Origin: Bryobacteraceae bacterium CoA2 C42 | GTDB lineage: Bacteria; Acidobacteriota; Terriglobia; Bryobacterales; Bryobacteraceae | DNA: 57,973 bases | NCBI GenBank assembly: GCA_019931245.1 | Contig: JAINDL010000103.1 | Span: forward strand, 1 to 57,973 | Direction: 5' to 3' | Shown here: positions 15,080-24,582 of the stretch, one piece after another | Position numbering within the stretch: position 1 is the first letter of the stretch | How the letters are laid out: every line of letters starts with the position of its first letter | Notes under the pieces: generated by a model | What the model was told of the DNA's origin: nothing | Seen by the model: the letters and a program-made list of their open reading frames with translations, nothing else | Database searches by the model: none | Position numbers and translations under genes: made by a program

Positions 15080-17611
15080 CTATTGTAGAGGCGGCGCGAT
15101 TTCGGTGAACAGGTCGGCCTGGGTGGTGCGGCTGCCGACGGAGATTTCGATGCGCTGGCGTCCGGGGGGACAGGCGGCGGGGACGGTGAGTTCGACGCTG
15201 AGCAGGTTACCGCGGGGCTGAGCGGCGCGGACTTCAGCCGGCAGGCCGCAGAGGCGGGCGGAGACGGGGGCGGCGCCGCCGGCGCCATTGAGCAGGAGTT
15301 CGGCGACGGCGCCGGCGCGGAGGCGGTAGCTGGTCTGATCCGGAGTTGGCGGGAGCAGCGGGAGCGCGGGGGTAATGGGGCCGGTGGGCATTTCGACGCT
15401 GTGGAGAATGGCGCCATCGGCTTCGACGGCGACCGTGACGGAGCCGGCGGGGAGGGTGGAAGGGGTGAGGGCGACGAGCTGGCGGGGGCTGGTGAAGAGC
15501 GGCTCGAGGCGCGCGTCGCCGAGGCGGAGGCGGGCGTTGGGCGGCAGATCCTGGCGGGCGAAGAGGGTGATGAGGGTGGAGGGTGCGAGGGGGCCGGAGA
15601 GGAAGCTGGCGCTGTTGACGAGGCCGGCTGCGGTGAAGGGAACGGGGCGGGAGAGGAGGTAGGCGACGACGCCATCGTGGTCGGATAGGCGGGTGGCGGC
15701 CGGGGAGTCGGCGTTGCCGCGGGCGAAGTAGACGCGGCTGAGGAGGGTGGGCTGGTTGAGCAGGATGTGATCGAGGGTTTGGGTTTGGCCGTCGAAGACG
15801 TAGGAGTAGTGGTCGGCGGCGGGGAGGGTGGTGGTGAGGTTGGTGAAGCCGGGGAAGTTGATTTCGCTCGAGAAGGAGTTCCAGTCGCCGGCGACGACGA
15901 TGGGGAGGTTGGCGGGGAGCTGGCGGAGTTCGGCGGCGACGGAGGCGAACTGCGCGGCGCGTTTGGCCTGGACGCGCGGGTCTTCGAGGTTGAGGCGGGA
16001 GCGCATGTGAACGCCGAGGACGGCGAGGGGCTGGCCGGCGATGCGGGCGCGGAGGAGGATGGGCGGGCGGTCGTGGGTGACCTGGCCGGGGGCGAACTCT
16101 TCGTCTTTGGCGAGTTGCGCGACGGCGTCGACGGCGACGCGGGAGGCGCGGGCGAGGAAGCCGGAGGTGATGCCGCTGGGGTCGTTGGAGGGGGAGGTGA
16201 AGGCCATGTAGTCGGCGCCGAGGGAGTCGGCGGCGCGTTCGAGGGTGGCGAGGTTGTCGACCTCCTGGATGACGATCACGTCGGGCAGGCCGAGTTGGCG
16301 TTGGACGTACTGGCGGAGGCGGGGGAGGCGGGCGGTGAGGGCGGGTTCGTTGAAGAAGCGCTGGAGGTTGAGGGTGGCGATGGTGAATTCGTACTCGGCG
16401 CGGGCGGGGGCGGGGGACGGATCGGGAAGGGGAGCGGGGGCGGCGATGGGGTTGGCGTAGACGGTGTAGGCGCGGGAGCCGTAGTCGAGGGGGCCGTTGA
16501 CGTTGGGGAGAGCGACGCCGGCGGGGAGGGCGGTGGTGGTGATGAGGCGGAGGAGGTTGGGCCAGGGGGATTGGTCGGAGCGGCGGAAGGGGCGGGGGGC
16601 GTCGAGGGTGGCCCAGGCGACGGAGCCGTTGAGGGGGGCGACGACGTGGAGGCCGGCGCGGACGAGCATACCTTCGTAACGTTCGAGATCGGTATCGGGT
16701 TCGAGGGTTACCGGCGCGGGGAGCGATTGGCCCTGGGCGCGGAGGGTGACGGCGGGGTTGATGAGTTCGGTGAGCGGGGGGCTGGCGGGGTCGGCGGCGG
16801 GGCGGAACTCGACGATGTCGCCTTCGACTTCGAGCAGCGCGCCGGGCTGGGCGGCGGCGGGTGGAGTAACTTGGGTAAAGACGAGGATGCCGGAGGAGGC
16901 GTAGGGGTCGGGCTGGGGGGACTGGAGATAGAAGCCGTTGGAGCGGCGGAAGGTGACGATGCCGGAGGTGAGGGCGCGGCGGCCGGCGAAGGGGCTTTCG
17001 GCGCCGGGGCCCTGGATTTCGGAGATGGAGAGGCGGAGGGTTTCGGGCGGGGCGGCGCAGTTGACGGGCGGGGTGGTGCGGTGGCGGGGGGCGGGGGCGG
17101 CGATGGTGAAGTCGGCGCTGTTATTGTTGGTGTCCTGGCATCCGGCGCGGGCGCGGAGGGCGGCGGTGGTGTTGGAGAGATCGCGGGTGGGGGCGGTTTC
17201 AAATTCGGTGGCAGCGGCGCCGTAGCCGACGCGGTCGACGACTTCGCCGGCGGCGTTGCGGAGGACAACTTTGCCGGCGGTGGCGGAGAGAGCGAGCGTG
17301 CCGGTGGCGTCGGGTTCCGGGAGGTTTTGGGTGCCGCCGGCGCCGGCGGCCTGCTGGATGAGGTAGTAGCGGCCGGGTTCGAGGGTGCCGGAGAGGGGGG
17401 TGGACTGGTAGGTGGTGGCGGTGGCGCCGGCGTACTGGACGGCCCAGCCGGTGAGGGGTTGGGGCTGGGCGCCGCGGTTAAAGAGTTCAATGAAATCGTG
17501 GCGGAGGGTAGCGCCGGTGTTGCCGCCGCCGCCGTAGATCTGGCTGATGACGACCTGGGCGGCGAGGGTGGGGGCCAGGGTCAGGAGGAGGAGAACGGAG
17601 CGGAGGAGCAT
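15080..17611 (-). CDS. Secreted lamin-tail plus endonuclease/phosphatase-family protein
   Basis: This 843-residue protein has a signal peptide and an N-terminal lamin-tail domain (ISQIYGGGGNTGATLRHDFIELFN). A linker with OB-like strands leads to an endonuclease/exonuclease/phosphatase domain, in which IVIQEVDN (Glu), GVHMRSR, VVAGDWNS (Asp/Asn) and RLSDHDGVVAYL (Asp-His) give the full active-site set. The C-terminus contains AGLVNSASFLSGPLAPSTL, the typical opening of the TIGR03437 domain. It is probably an extracellular nuclease or phosphodiesterase. It starts three bases after the aldo/keto reductase gene. Base composition here is very GC-rich, which creates long glycine-rich shadow frames on the other strand. 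Confidence 0.88.
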   Translation of the reverse strand: MLLRSVLLLLTLAPTLAAQVVISQIYGGGGNTGATLRHDFIELFNRGAQPQPLTGWAVQYAGATATTYQSTPLSGTLEPGRYYLIQQAAGAGGTQNLPEPDATGTLALSATAGKVVLRNAAGEVVDRVGYGAAATEFETAPTRDLSNTTAALRARAGCQDTNNNSADFTIAAPAPRHRTTPPVNCAAPPETLRLSISEIQGPGAESPFAGRRALTSGIVTFRRSNGFYLQSPQPDPYASSGILVFTQVTPPAAAQPGALLEVEGDIVEFRPAADPASPPLTELINPAVTLRAQGQSLPAPVTLEPDTDLERYEGMLVRAGLHVVAPLNGSVAWATLDAPRPFRRSDQSPWPNLLRLITTTALPAGVALPNVNGPLDYGSRAYTVYANPIAAPAPLPDPSPAPARAEYEFTIATLNLQRFFNEPALTARLPRLRQYVQRQLGLPDVIVIQEVDNLATLERAADSLGADYMAFTSPSNDPSGITSGFLARASRVAVDAVAQLAKDEEFAPGQVTHDRPPILLRARIAGQPLAVLGVHMRSRLNLEDPRVQAKRAAQFASVAAELRQLPANLPIVVAGDWNSFSSEINFPGFTNLTTTLPAADHYSYVFDGQTQTLDHILLNQPTLLSRVYFARGNADSPAATRLSDHDGVVAYLLSRPVPFTAAGLVNSASFLSGPLAPSTLITLFARQDLPPNARLRLGDARLEPLFTSPRQLVALTPSTLPAGSVTVAVEADGAILHSVEMPTGPITPALPLLPPTPDQTSYRLRAGAVAELLLNGAGGAAPVSARLCGLPAEVRAAQPRGNLLSVELTVPAACPPGRQRIEISVGSRTTQADLFTEIAPPLQ

Positions 17612-17614
17612 GGA

Positions 17615-18538
17615 TTAGCGATTGTACTGGGGCGTGATGCCGCGGAGTTGGGCCCAGACGCGGTCGATGGCGGCGAGGGTATCGGGCGTGAGGGGGCCTT
17701 CGTTGGCGGCGGCGACGTTGGCATCGAGCTGACTTTGGCGGCTGGCGCCGAGGATGATGCCGGTGATGGGGGTATGGTGGAGGAGCCAGGAGAGGCTGAG
17801 GCTGATCATGCTGCGGCCGGCGGCGGCGGCGATCTGCTTCAACTCGTCGACGGCGGCGAACTGGGCGGGGTGCCAGTAGCGGTCGAGGTACATCTGATTG
17901 CCATCGAAGCGGGTGCCGGGCAGGGGAGCGGCGGCGGCCTGTTTGCCGGTGAGGAGGCCGCCGGCGAGCGGGTTGTAGATGTAGGTTTCGACGCCGTAGC
18001 GGGCGCACATGGGCAGGTATTCGGGTTCGATGCCGCGGGCGAGCAGGTTGTACATGGGCTGGGAGATCTTCATGGGATGGCGGCAGAGGGATTGCATTTC
18101 GGTGACCTGCCAGGCGGCGTAGTTGGAGCAGGCGAGTTGGCGCACCTTGCCCGCGTCGACCAGGCGGGCCATGGCTTCGAGGGTCTCTTCGATGGGGGTG
18201 GCCGGGTCGGGCATGTGGAGGTAATAGACGTCGACGTAGTCGGTGGCGAGACGGCGGAGGGAGGCGTCGATCTGCTTGTTGATAGCGGCGGCGGAGAGGC
18301 CGATGTCCTCCGGGCCGTCGCCCATTTTGCCGCGAACCTTGGTGGCGAGGCGGATGCGGCCGCGGCGTCCGTGGAGCGCTTTAGCGACGATCTCTTCGCT
18401 GCGGCCGTTGTTGTAGACATTGGCGGTGTCGAGGAAGGAGATGCCGTAGTCGAGGGCGGCGTCGATGAGGCGAAGGGAGTCGGCTTCATCGAGTTGGGAG
18501 CCGAAGGTCATGGTGCCGAGGACGAGACGGGAGTTCAT
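17615..18538 (-). CDS. Aldo/keto reductase
   Basis: This 307-residue NADPH-dependent aldo/keto reductase has the catalytic Asp and Tyr in FLDTANVYNNGRSEE (D37, Y42), the Lys in LATKVRGK, the YYLHMPDP strand, and the phosphate-binding IILGASRQSQLDANV near the C-terminus. It would be cytoplasmic, unlike most of its operon partners. The substrate is unknown. The ATG at 18538 overlaps the stop of the SGNH hydrolase gene by four bases, so translation is coupled. Confidence 0.92.
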   Translation of the reverse strand: MNSRLVLGTMTFGSQLDEADSLRLIDAALDYGISFLDTANVYNNGRSEEIVAKALHGRRGRIRLATKVRGKMGDGPEDIGLSAAAINKQIDASLRRLATDYVDVYYLHMPDPATPIEETLEAMARLVDAGKVRQLACSNYAAWQVTEMQSLCRHPMKISQPMYNLLARGIEPEYLPMCARYGVETYIYNPLAGGLLTGKQAAAAPLPGTRFDGNQMYLDRYWHPAQFAAVDELKQIAAAAGRSMISLSLSWLLHHTPITGIILGASRQSQLDANVAAANEGPLTPDTLAAIDRVWAQLRGITPQYNR

Positions 18539-19113
18539 GGGAGGAGTACCTGTACGACCTGCCGGGCGAGGGTCTGGTATCCGGCGGGGGAGTAGTGGAC
18601 GTTTTCGGGAAGCTGGCCGGAGTGGTCGGCGCGGAACAGATCGTTGATCTGGATGTTTTCGGCTTGCATGATGCGGGCGGCGGCGGCGTTGTAGTGGGGG
18701 ACGTCGGCCGGGTCGCGGGGGGGATTGACTTTGCCGAGGGGGACGGGGGTGGTGGAGGCCCAGATGAGGCGGGCTTTCGTTTTTTGGAGCCGTTGGACGA
18801 TGGCGCGGAGGTTGCGTTCGTAGTCGGCGAGGGGGACCTGGCGGGCGGCGCCATCCATGATTTTCAGGTCGTGGAGGCCGAAGTTGAAGTGGATGATATC
18901 CCACTGGCCGTCGCCGAGCCACTGGTCAATTTTGGCGAGGCCGTTGCCGGTGTGGGCGGCGTTGCCTTCGTTATGGACGACGGTGGCTTTGCCGGCGAGG
19001 GCTTGGGCGACGAAGGGGGTGTAGCCGATGGAGATGGAGTCGCCGATGATGAGGATTTTCTTGTTTTGAGCGCAGAGGGGGAGCGCGAGGGCGAGCAGGA
19101 GGAGGGTCCGCAT
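18535..19113 (-). CDS. SGNH/GDSL-type hydrolase, secreted
   Basis: This 192-residue exported esterase-like protein has a signal peptide (residues 1-15) and the block I motif IIGDSISIGY with the nucleophile S26. Block III NFGLHD is a variant of the usual GxND. The catalytic Asp-His block is in VHYSPAGYQ near residue 176. Such enzymes deacetylate or de-esterify polysaccharides or lipids. It is the first gene of the operon that runs to 12895. The start at 19113 is set by the signal peptide; the frame further upstream is shadow and crosses a terminator. Confidence 0.88.
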   Translation of the reverse strand: MRTLLLLALALPLCAQNKKILIIGDSISIGYTPFVAQALAGKATVVHNEGNAAHTGNGLAKIDQWLGDGQWDIIHFNFGLHDLKIMDGAARQVPLADYERNLRAIVQRLQKTKARLIWASTTPVPLGKVNPPRDPADVPHYNAAAARIMQAENIQINDLFRADHSGQLPENVHYSPAGYQTLARQVVQVLLP

Positions 19114-19131
19114 GCACTTTGATGATAGATC

Positions 19132-19160
19132 AAAAAAAGCCCGCGGCCGGAGCCGCGGGC
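19132..19160 (-). terminator. Intrinsic terminator of the TonB-receptor operon
   Basis: GCCCGCGGC at 19139-19147 pairs with GCCGCGGGC at 19152-19160 around CGGA. On the minus strand the hairpin is followed by seven T residues (19132-19138). It lies 31 bases after the stop of the beta-helix gene, which ends at 19191. Confidence 0.9.
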
Positions 19161-19190
19161 GTAGAGTTTGGCTAAAACTCCAATCCTGAA

Positions 19191-20945
19191 CTAGGGTTGG
19201 AGATCCTGTTCCTGGGCGAAGCTGGCCCACTCTTCGGTCCAGTCGGTGTCGCCGAAGGCGCCGATCCAGGTGGCCCACTGGTCGAAGAAGCCGTCGTCGG
19301 GCGGCTGGACCCAGTTGGCGCGGAAGACGGGGGAGCCGGTGAGGGGGCGGAAGTCGGGGTCGGAGCGTTCGAGCGGGCGGCGGAGGAGGGTGTCTCCGAT
19401 GAGGAACTGCGCGAGCGGGTTGGTGAGGAGCGCGCGGAAGTCGGCGACGACCTGACCTTCGAGGGTAGCGGGGGCGGCCGGGGTGGTGTTGAAGCCATTA
19501 TTCCAGCTAAGGATGCCGTTGACGCGGAAGTTGCCGGCGGCGATGTTGGGCTGGATGCTGTCGGCGATGTTGGCGCCGCCGAAGGTGCGGGTGATCCAGT
19601 TGTGGCAGAGCATGTTGTTGTAGGAGCCGCCGGCGCCGCGCCGGAAGTAGAGGCAGGGGGAGTCGGCCTCGTCAAAGCCACGAGCGCCGCCGCCGACGAA
19701 GGTCAGGTTGAACATGGTGGGATTCCCGAGGGGGCGGGCGGCGAAGTTCCGTTCGTAATTGTCCATCTCGATGCCGCGGTTGGAGAGGTCGTCGTTGGCG
19801 ACCATGACGCCGTGTTGGAGGCGGCCGCTCCAGCCAATCTGGCCGTCGATGAAATCGTCAGCGGTGTAGGTACCGACCAGATACTTGGCGTCGTTGGTGC
19901 CGCCGAACCATTCAAAGGCGTCGTCGAGGCCGTAGTGGGCCTGGAGGTACTCGCCCTTGGTGCCTTTACCGCAGCCGCCCCAGGTGATGGAGTTCGTTTC
20001 TTCGTTGGGGCGGAGGAGGGCGCCGGCGAACTCGACGCGGACGTAGCGGAGGCTGCCGCAGCTGTGGTCGGCATTGGTGCCGCCGTAGCGAGTTTCGGGG
20101 AGTTCGGGGAGACCTTCGATGGTGAGGAAGCCGGCGGGGTCGTTGATGGGAGCCTGGCCGAGCATGACGAGTCCGCCCCAGTCGCCGCGCTGGCGGCGGC
20201 CGATGGGCTGCGAGGAGGTCATGATGATGGGGCGGGAGCGGGTGCCTTCGGCGACGAGCTTGCCGTTGTTGGCGACGAGGAGGACGGAGGGGGGCTGAGA
20301 GCCGGGTTGGCCGATGATGACGGTGCCGGGTTCGATGGTGAGGGTGGCGTTGTTGCGGACGGTGACGATGCCGCGGATGCTGTAGGCGTTGTCGGCGGTA
20401 AGGGTCCGGTTCTCGGTGATGGCCGCCGGGAGATCGACGGTGGCGCGGACGACGCTGAACTTGAAGTAGGCGGTTTTGACGGGCCGGGTACCGGTGTAGT
20501 CGCGCAGTTGGACGACCAGCGTGTGCATGCCGAACTCTTCGGGCACGGTGACGGTGGCGACCGTGGCTTTGGTTGCTTCCGGAAGGCGGACGATGCGGAA
20601 GCCCTGGTCCGGGGTGTTGCCGAAGAAGTCGGTGGCGGTGTTGTTATTGGCCGGGAGGTAGAACTTGGCGCCGGTCTGGTTGTTCTGCCGGTAGGCGACG
20701 ATCGTATAGGGATAGAGATCGTTGTTGGGCTTCACGGTCCAGCGGACAGTGAGCTGTTCGCCGGGCCGGTAGACCTGTTTGTCGGCCCAAACCCACATGG
20801 CGGCGGTGGAGGAGACGCTGGTGAATCCGCTGATTTCGCGCTCGGCCTGGCTGGCGCTGACGGTCCGGAAGGCGGGGCCTTCGGCGGCAATGAGGTTAGT
20901 GCTGAGCAGGCCCAGCGCCGCGGTGGCAAGAGTAATCGTTCGCAT
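19191..20945 (-). CDS. Secreted beta-helix protein linked to a TonB receptor
   Basis: This 584-residue protein has a signal peptide. Its first third is beta-sandwich-like (VYRPGEQLTVRW) and may sense or bind a ligand. The rest has the features of right-handed beta-helix proteins: LTIEPGTVIIG, GDWGGLVMLGQAPIND, RYVRVEFAGA, YGLDDAFEWFGGTNDAKYLVG and DNYERNF. Proteins with this GGLVxxGxAP...DDAFEWFGGT pattern are often encoded beside TonB-dependent receptors; their role is not established. It begins 26 bases after the receptor gene and ends before a strong terminator, so it is the last gene of a three-gene operon. Confidence 0.75.
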   Translation of the reverse strand: MRTITLATAALGLLSTNLIAAEGPAFRTVSASQAEREISGFTSVSSTAAMWVWADKQVYRPGEQLTVRWTVKPNNDLYPYTIVAYRQNNQTGAKFYLPANNNTATDFFGNTPDQGFRIVRLPEATKATVATVTVPEEFGMHTLVVQLRDYTGTRPVKTAYFKFSVVRATVDLPAAITENRTLTADNAYSIRGIVTVRNNATLTIEPGTVIIGQPGSQPPSVLLVANNGKLVAEGTRSRPIIMTSSQPIGRRQRGDWGGLVMLGQAPINDPAGFLTIEGLPELPETRYGGTNADHSCGSLRYVRVEFAGALLRPNEETNSITWGGCGKGTKGEYLQAHYGLDDAFEWFGGTNDAKYLVGTYTADDFIDGQIGWSGRLQHGVMVANDDLSNRGIEMDNYERNFAARPLGNPTMFNLTFVGGGARGFDEADSPCLYFRRGAGGSYNNMLCHNWITRTFGGANIADSIQPNIAAGNFRVNGILSWNNGFNTTPAAPATLEGQVVADFRALLTNPLAQFLIGDTLLRRPLERSDPDFRPLTGSPVFRANWVQPPDDGFFDQWATWIGAFGDTDWTEEWASFAQEQDLQP

Positions 20946-20971
20946 GGGTCGGTGTGATTCCTTTATTGGAG

Positions 20972-23737
20972 TTAGAAGAAGGTGTAACTGGTGCCGATGG
21001 TAAAGGTACGGCCAATCTGGAAGCGGCGGACGACAAAATCGGCCTGCGTCTGCCGGTAGGTGTTGTTATTGAGGTTTTCGCCGCTGAAGCGTAACTTCCA
21101 CTTACCGGTTTCGCTCATGGTGTACTCGTAGACGAAGTCGAGCAGGACGTTGCGTTCCTGGTAGATATCCGGCAGTTGGAAGGTGCCAACGTCGGTGATC
21201 CGGCGCGAGACGCTGTTGACGTAGAATCGGCCATTGGAGCGCCAGGAGGGCCGCTGCCATTCGGCGATGACGTTGAAGATGTAGCGGGATTGGCCGACGA
21301 GCGGGCGATTGGCCGAGGTCAGCTGGACGAACTGATCGGTCGGGATTTTGACGTCGGAGTCGACCAGGGTGAGGTTCGCCTGGACGCCGAACTCGCGCAG
21401 AGATTTGCTGATCCGGCCAAGGCCTTGGCGCCACTCGAGTTCGACGCCCTGGTTGCGAGCGCTCGGAACGTTCAGGAAGCTTTGGCGGAGTTCAGAGGCC
21501 GTCGGACGGTAGATCTGTTCGATCGGGTCCTGGAACCGCTTGAAGAAGTAACTGGCGGCGAGAACCTGATTGCCGCCGAGGAACCACTCCCAGCGGACGT
21601 CGAAGTTATCGATTTTAGCGCGGCGGAGGTTGGGGTTCCCGACGGTGGAGAAGCCGCCGACGACGTTGGTGAACTCAAAGGGGGAGAGTTCGCGGAAGTC
21701 GGGCCGGTTGACCGTGCGCCCGTAGCCGAAGCGGATGTTCTGCTTGGTGGTGGCCTGATAGATGACGTTGACGGCCGGGAGCAGGTCGCGGTTATTGAGG
21801 TTGGCGACCGAAGGGATGCCGCCGGGGATGAGCGGGTCGAGGGTGGTGACGTTGATCTGGGCGTCTTCGATGCGGGCGCCGGAGATGACGCGCCAACGGG
21901 CGCCGATGGCGAGGTCGACCATGGTGTAGCCGCCGTAGATGTCCATGAGCGCGTTGTAGCGGTCGGTGCCGCGGGTGATTTCGCGGACCACAAAGCCGTC
22001 GGGGCGGATGTTGTTCGATCCGAGGACCACGTTGGTGGGTTGCGAGAAGTCGATGGTGGCGGCGCGGATGGGGAAGAAGCGGAAGCGGCGGCTGTCGAAG
22101 TCGCGACGGCGGACGGTGCCGCGGAAACCGGTTTTGAACAGGCCGCTGAACTTGCCTTTGAAGAAAGGGATGGACCAGTCGGCTTGCGGTTCGTAGATCT
22201 TGTCCTTGAGGGTGGAGAAGAAGCGGAGGCCGCTTTCGGGCAGGTTGAGGAAGGCGTAGGGCTGGTTGGAGCCGGGTTCACGACCGCGGATGGTTTCGCG
22301 GAGGTCCGGTTCGGAGCGGTCGGAGTTGGACAGGGTGAACTGCCAGTGGAAGACGCTGTTCTTCCAGCGGGCGATGGCGTGGTCCCCTTCGATGCCGGTG
22401 GACATGAGGCCGCGTTCGGTCCAGCGGAGGCGTTCGGAGAGAATATCCTGGCCGTTGCCGCCGTTCAGGCCGGAGATGAAGCGGGCTTCTTTGTCGGTAT
22501 CGCGGGTGAGGGTGTTGCGGAAGATGATTTTATTGGCGGCGTTGAGGCGGTAGGCAGCGTTGAGCACGGCCCCGATGCGGGCGGATTCGTTGCCGACGTC
22601 GAACTGGTAGTCGGAGAAGATCTGGGGCCGGCCGCCGCCGCTGTTGACGAGGAAGCGGCGATCTTCCGGGGTTTGCTGCGGAGAGTTATTGAAGGTGACG
22701 GCTGCGACGACGCCGAGTTTGCCCCAGGTGTTGCCTCCGGAGATGGAGTAGGTTTGGGTGGGGCGGGCGGAGGCGACGGGGCGGATCTGGTAGTCGGGGT
22801 TGAAGGAGCGGCCGAACTGCTGAAACTGCTGGTCGGAGAAGTTGCCGACGAACAGGCGCTTGTCGGCCGGGATGCCAGCCGGAATGCCGCGGTTGCCATC
22901 GTCAAAGCCGAAGGCGTCACGGGCGCCGCCGGCGAAGCTGCCGAAGCGCTGGCGGAAGGTTTGGGAGTTGAAGCCGTAGTTGACCGAGACGGTCATCGTT
23001 TTCTGGGCGGGGAATTCGGTGGTCTGCATCTGCACGAGTCCGCCGGAGAACTCACCGGGCAGGTCGGCGCTGTAGGTTTTGATGACCTTGATACTGTCGA
23101 TGAGGGAGGCGGGGAAGAGGTCGAGCGGGACGACGCGGCGCTCCGGTTCGGTGGTGGGCACCATGGCGTTGTTGAGCATGGTGGAGGAGTAGCGTTCGCC
23201 GAGACCGCGGACGAAGACGAAGCCACCGTCGACGACCGAGATGCCGGTGACCTTTTCGAGGGCGCCGGCGGCGTCGGAGGCGGTGCTGGCTTTGATGTCC
23301 TCCTTTGAGATGCTGTCGCTGACGGTGGACGCCAGTTTGCGCTCGACGAGGACGGATTCCGCGGTGGTTTGGACCGACCCGACTTTTTCGACGACTTCGA
23401 CGGTGGTGACGGCGCCTTTCTGCTGGAGGACGGAGCTGGCTTCGGTGATGGCGCCGGCTTTGACGGTGACGTCGTCGATGGTGGTGTCGAGGTGGTTGGG
23501 GCTGGTAAGGCGGAGCTTATAGGTGCCGGGAGAGAGGGTGATGGTAAAGCGGCCCTCGGTGTCGGTGGTCATTTTGCCATCGGAGACGCCGTCGACTTCG
23601 ATTTTGACGAGGGGGACGGGGCGACCGGTAGCGGCGTCGAAGACGGTGCCGGAGATGTTACCTTTGCCGGGGGGTTGGCCAAAGGCGAGACCCAGGGTGG
23701 CGAGCAGGAGCAGCGCGGCTCGAAGGGTGGTCAGCAT
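20972..23737 (-). CDS. TonB-dependent outer-membrane receptor with N-terminal CarboxypepD_reg-like domain
   Basis: This 921-residue outer-membrane protein has a signal peptide (residues 1-20), a carboxypeptidase-regulatory-like beta domain (GNISGTVFDAATGRPVPLVKI) and a plug domain (SISKEDIKASTASDAAGALE, VFVRGLGERYSSTMLNNAMV). A 22-strand type barrel ends in an aromatic residue (GTSYTFF). The N-terminal domain is common in SusC-like and Acidobacteria receptors. The ligand is unknown; the plug region DAAGALEKVTGISVVDGGFVFVRGL resembles receptors taken to import polymer fragments. It lies between the TIGR03437 protein (21-bp gap) and the beta-helix protein. Confidence 0.92.
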   Translation of the reverse strand: MLTTLRAALLLLATLGLAFGQPPGKGNISGTVFDAATGRPVPLVKIEVDGVSDGKMTTDTEGRFTITLSPGTYKLRLTSPNHLDTTIDDVTVKAGAITEASSVLQQKGAVTTVEVVEKVGSVQTTAESVLVERKLASTVSDSISKEDIKASTASDAAGALEKVTGISVVDGGFVFVRGLGERYSSTMLNNAMVPTTEPERRVVPLDLFPASLIDSIKVIKTYSADLPGEFSGGLVQMQTTEFPAQKTMTVSVNYGFNSQTFRQRFGSFAGGARDAFGFDDGNRGIPAGIPADKRLFVGNFSDQQFQQFGRSFNPDYQIRPVASARPTQTYSISGGNTWGKLGVVAAVTFNNSPQQTPEDRRFLVNSGGGRPQIFSDYQFDVGNESARIGAVLNAAYRLNAANKIIFRNTLTRDTDKEARFISGLNGGNGQDILSERLRWTERGLMSTGIEGDHAIARWKNSVFHWQFTLSNSDRSEPDLRETIRGREPGSNQPYAFLNLPESGLRFFSTLKDKIYEPQADWSIPFFKGKFSGLFKTGFRGTVRRRDFDSRRFRFFPIRAATIDFSQPTNVVLGSNNIRPDGFVVREITRGTDRYNALMDIYGGYTMVDLAIGARWRVISGARIEDAQINVTTLDPLIPGGIPSVANLNNRDLLPAVNVIYQATTKQNIRFGYGRTVNRPDFRELSPFEFTNVVGGFSTVGNPNLRRAKIDNFDVRWEWFLGGNQVLAASYFFKRFQDPIEQIYRPTASELRQSFLNVPSARNQGVELEWRQGLGRISKSLREFGVQANLTLVDSDVKIPTDQFVQLTSANRPLVGQSRYIFNVIAEWQRPSWRSNGRFYVNSVSRRITDVGTFQLPDIYQERNVLLDFVYEYTMSETGKWKLRFSGENLNNNTYRQTQADFVVRRFQIGRTFTIGTSYTFF

Positions 23738-23758
23738 ATTATGTTGCGGAAGAAGGAG

Positions 23759-24523
23759 TTATTCAGCGACCCAGATGGAGACCGCGTTGCTGGCGATGCC
23801 GTTGACGGTGACGATGACGGGTACCTGGCCGGAGACGAAGTTCTGGTTGGGGATGACGGCGTTGATCTGGCAAATGCCGGGGAACTGGGGGTGAGCGCCG
23901 GCGAACTGGGGGGTGACTTCAAGGACGGAGATGGTGACCTTGACGTCGGCCACCGCGCGGGAGAGTTGGGCCGGGGGCGCGCCGTCGGTGACGCGGGGGT
24001 TGGTGAGGCCGCAGCCGGTGGCATAGAGTTGAATTACTTCGCCGCGGCGGGCGCGGGTGGTGCGGCTATTGATGCCGAAGTCCTGATTCTGGGCGATGGC
24101 GGGGCGGGTGGGGTCGGTGCCGGCGGTGGCAAGGGCGGGCCAGAAGTCGTAAATGTTGACGTTGCCGCGGGCGACGGTGGTGCTGCCGTTGATGACTTCG
24201 ACCGGGGCGCTACCGATGGCCGTGCCGACGGGGACGACGAAGTTAATCTGATTGGCCGAGACGAAGTAGAGGGGCGCATTCACACCGCCGACCGTGAGGC
24301 GCACATTGGCGAGCGTGGTCGGCATGGGGGTGAGAGAGCTGAGCGCCGTGGTGGTGACGCTGCCAAAGCTGCCATAAGCGCTAGCAATCGACCCCGGCGC
24401 GACGGGCGCCTTCACGTCGAGGTTGCTGTAGTTGATTACGGTGACGGCACCGGGCGTCTGCGCCGCCATCAGCGCGGCAGAGAGAGCCGCGAGCACGAGA
24501 AAACGCTTACTAGGGATCTTCAT
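23759..24523 (-). CDS. Stand-alone TIGR03437-type secreted protein
   Basis: This 254-residue exported protein consists almost wholly of the Solibacter-type domain TIGR03437: VAPGSIASAYGSFG, NVRLTVGGVNAPLYFVSANQINFVVP, TRARRGEVIQLYATGCGLTNP and the closing VTVNGIASNAVSIWVAE. The domain is usually found at the C-terminus of long secreted proteins, so a free-standing copy at the head of a TonB-receptor operon is notable. It is immunoglobulin-like, and its role is unknown. The gene is first in the operon. The 119 bp before it hold its promoter region and the terminator of the radical SAM gene. Confidence 0.85.
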   Translation of the reverse strand: MKIPSKRFLVLAALSAALMAAQTPGAVTVINYSNLDVKAPVAPGSIASAYGSFGSVTTTALSSLTPMPTTLANVRLTVGGVNAPLYFVSANQINFVVPVGTAIGSAPVEVINGSTTVARGNVNIYDFWPALATAGTDPTRPAIAQNQDFGINSRTTRARRGEVIQLYATGCGLTNPRVTDGAPPAQLSRAVADVKVTISVLEVTPQFAGAHPQFPGICQINAVIPNQNFVSGQVPVIVTVNGIASNAVSIWVAE

Positions 24524-24582
24524 CTGATCCGATTCTAGTGAGCGAAATGTAACAGATGATTACTTGAGCGTGACAGTTGTGT

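Noticed and set aside
15767-18595. A 942-residue glycine-rich open frame on the plus strand, with similar long frames over 11.6-12.4 and 19.2-23.3 kb
   Set aside because: They are shadows of GC-rich minus-strand genes with clear domains. Their composition is repetitive Gly/Glu/Val/Asp without any motif.
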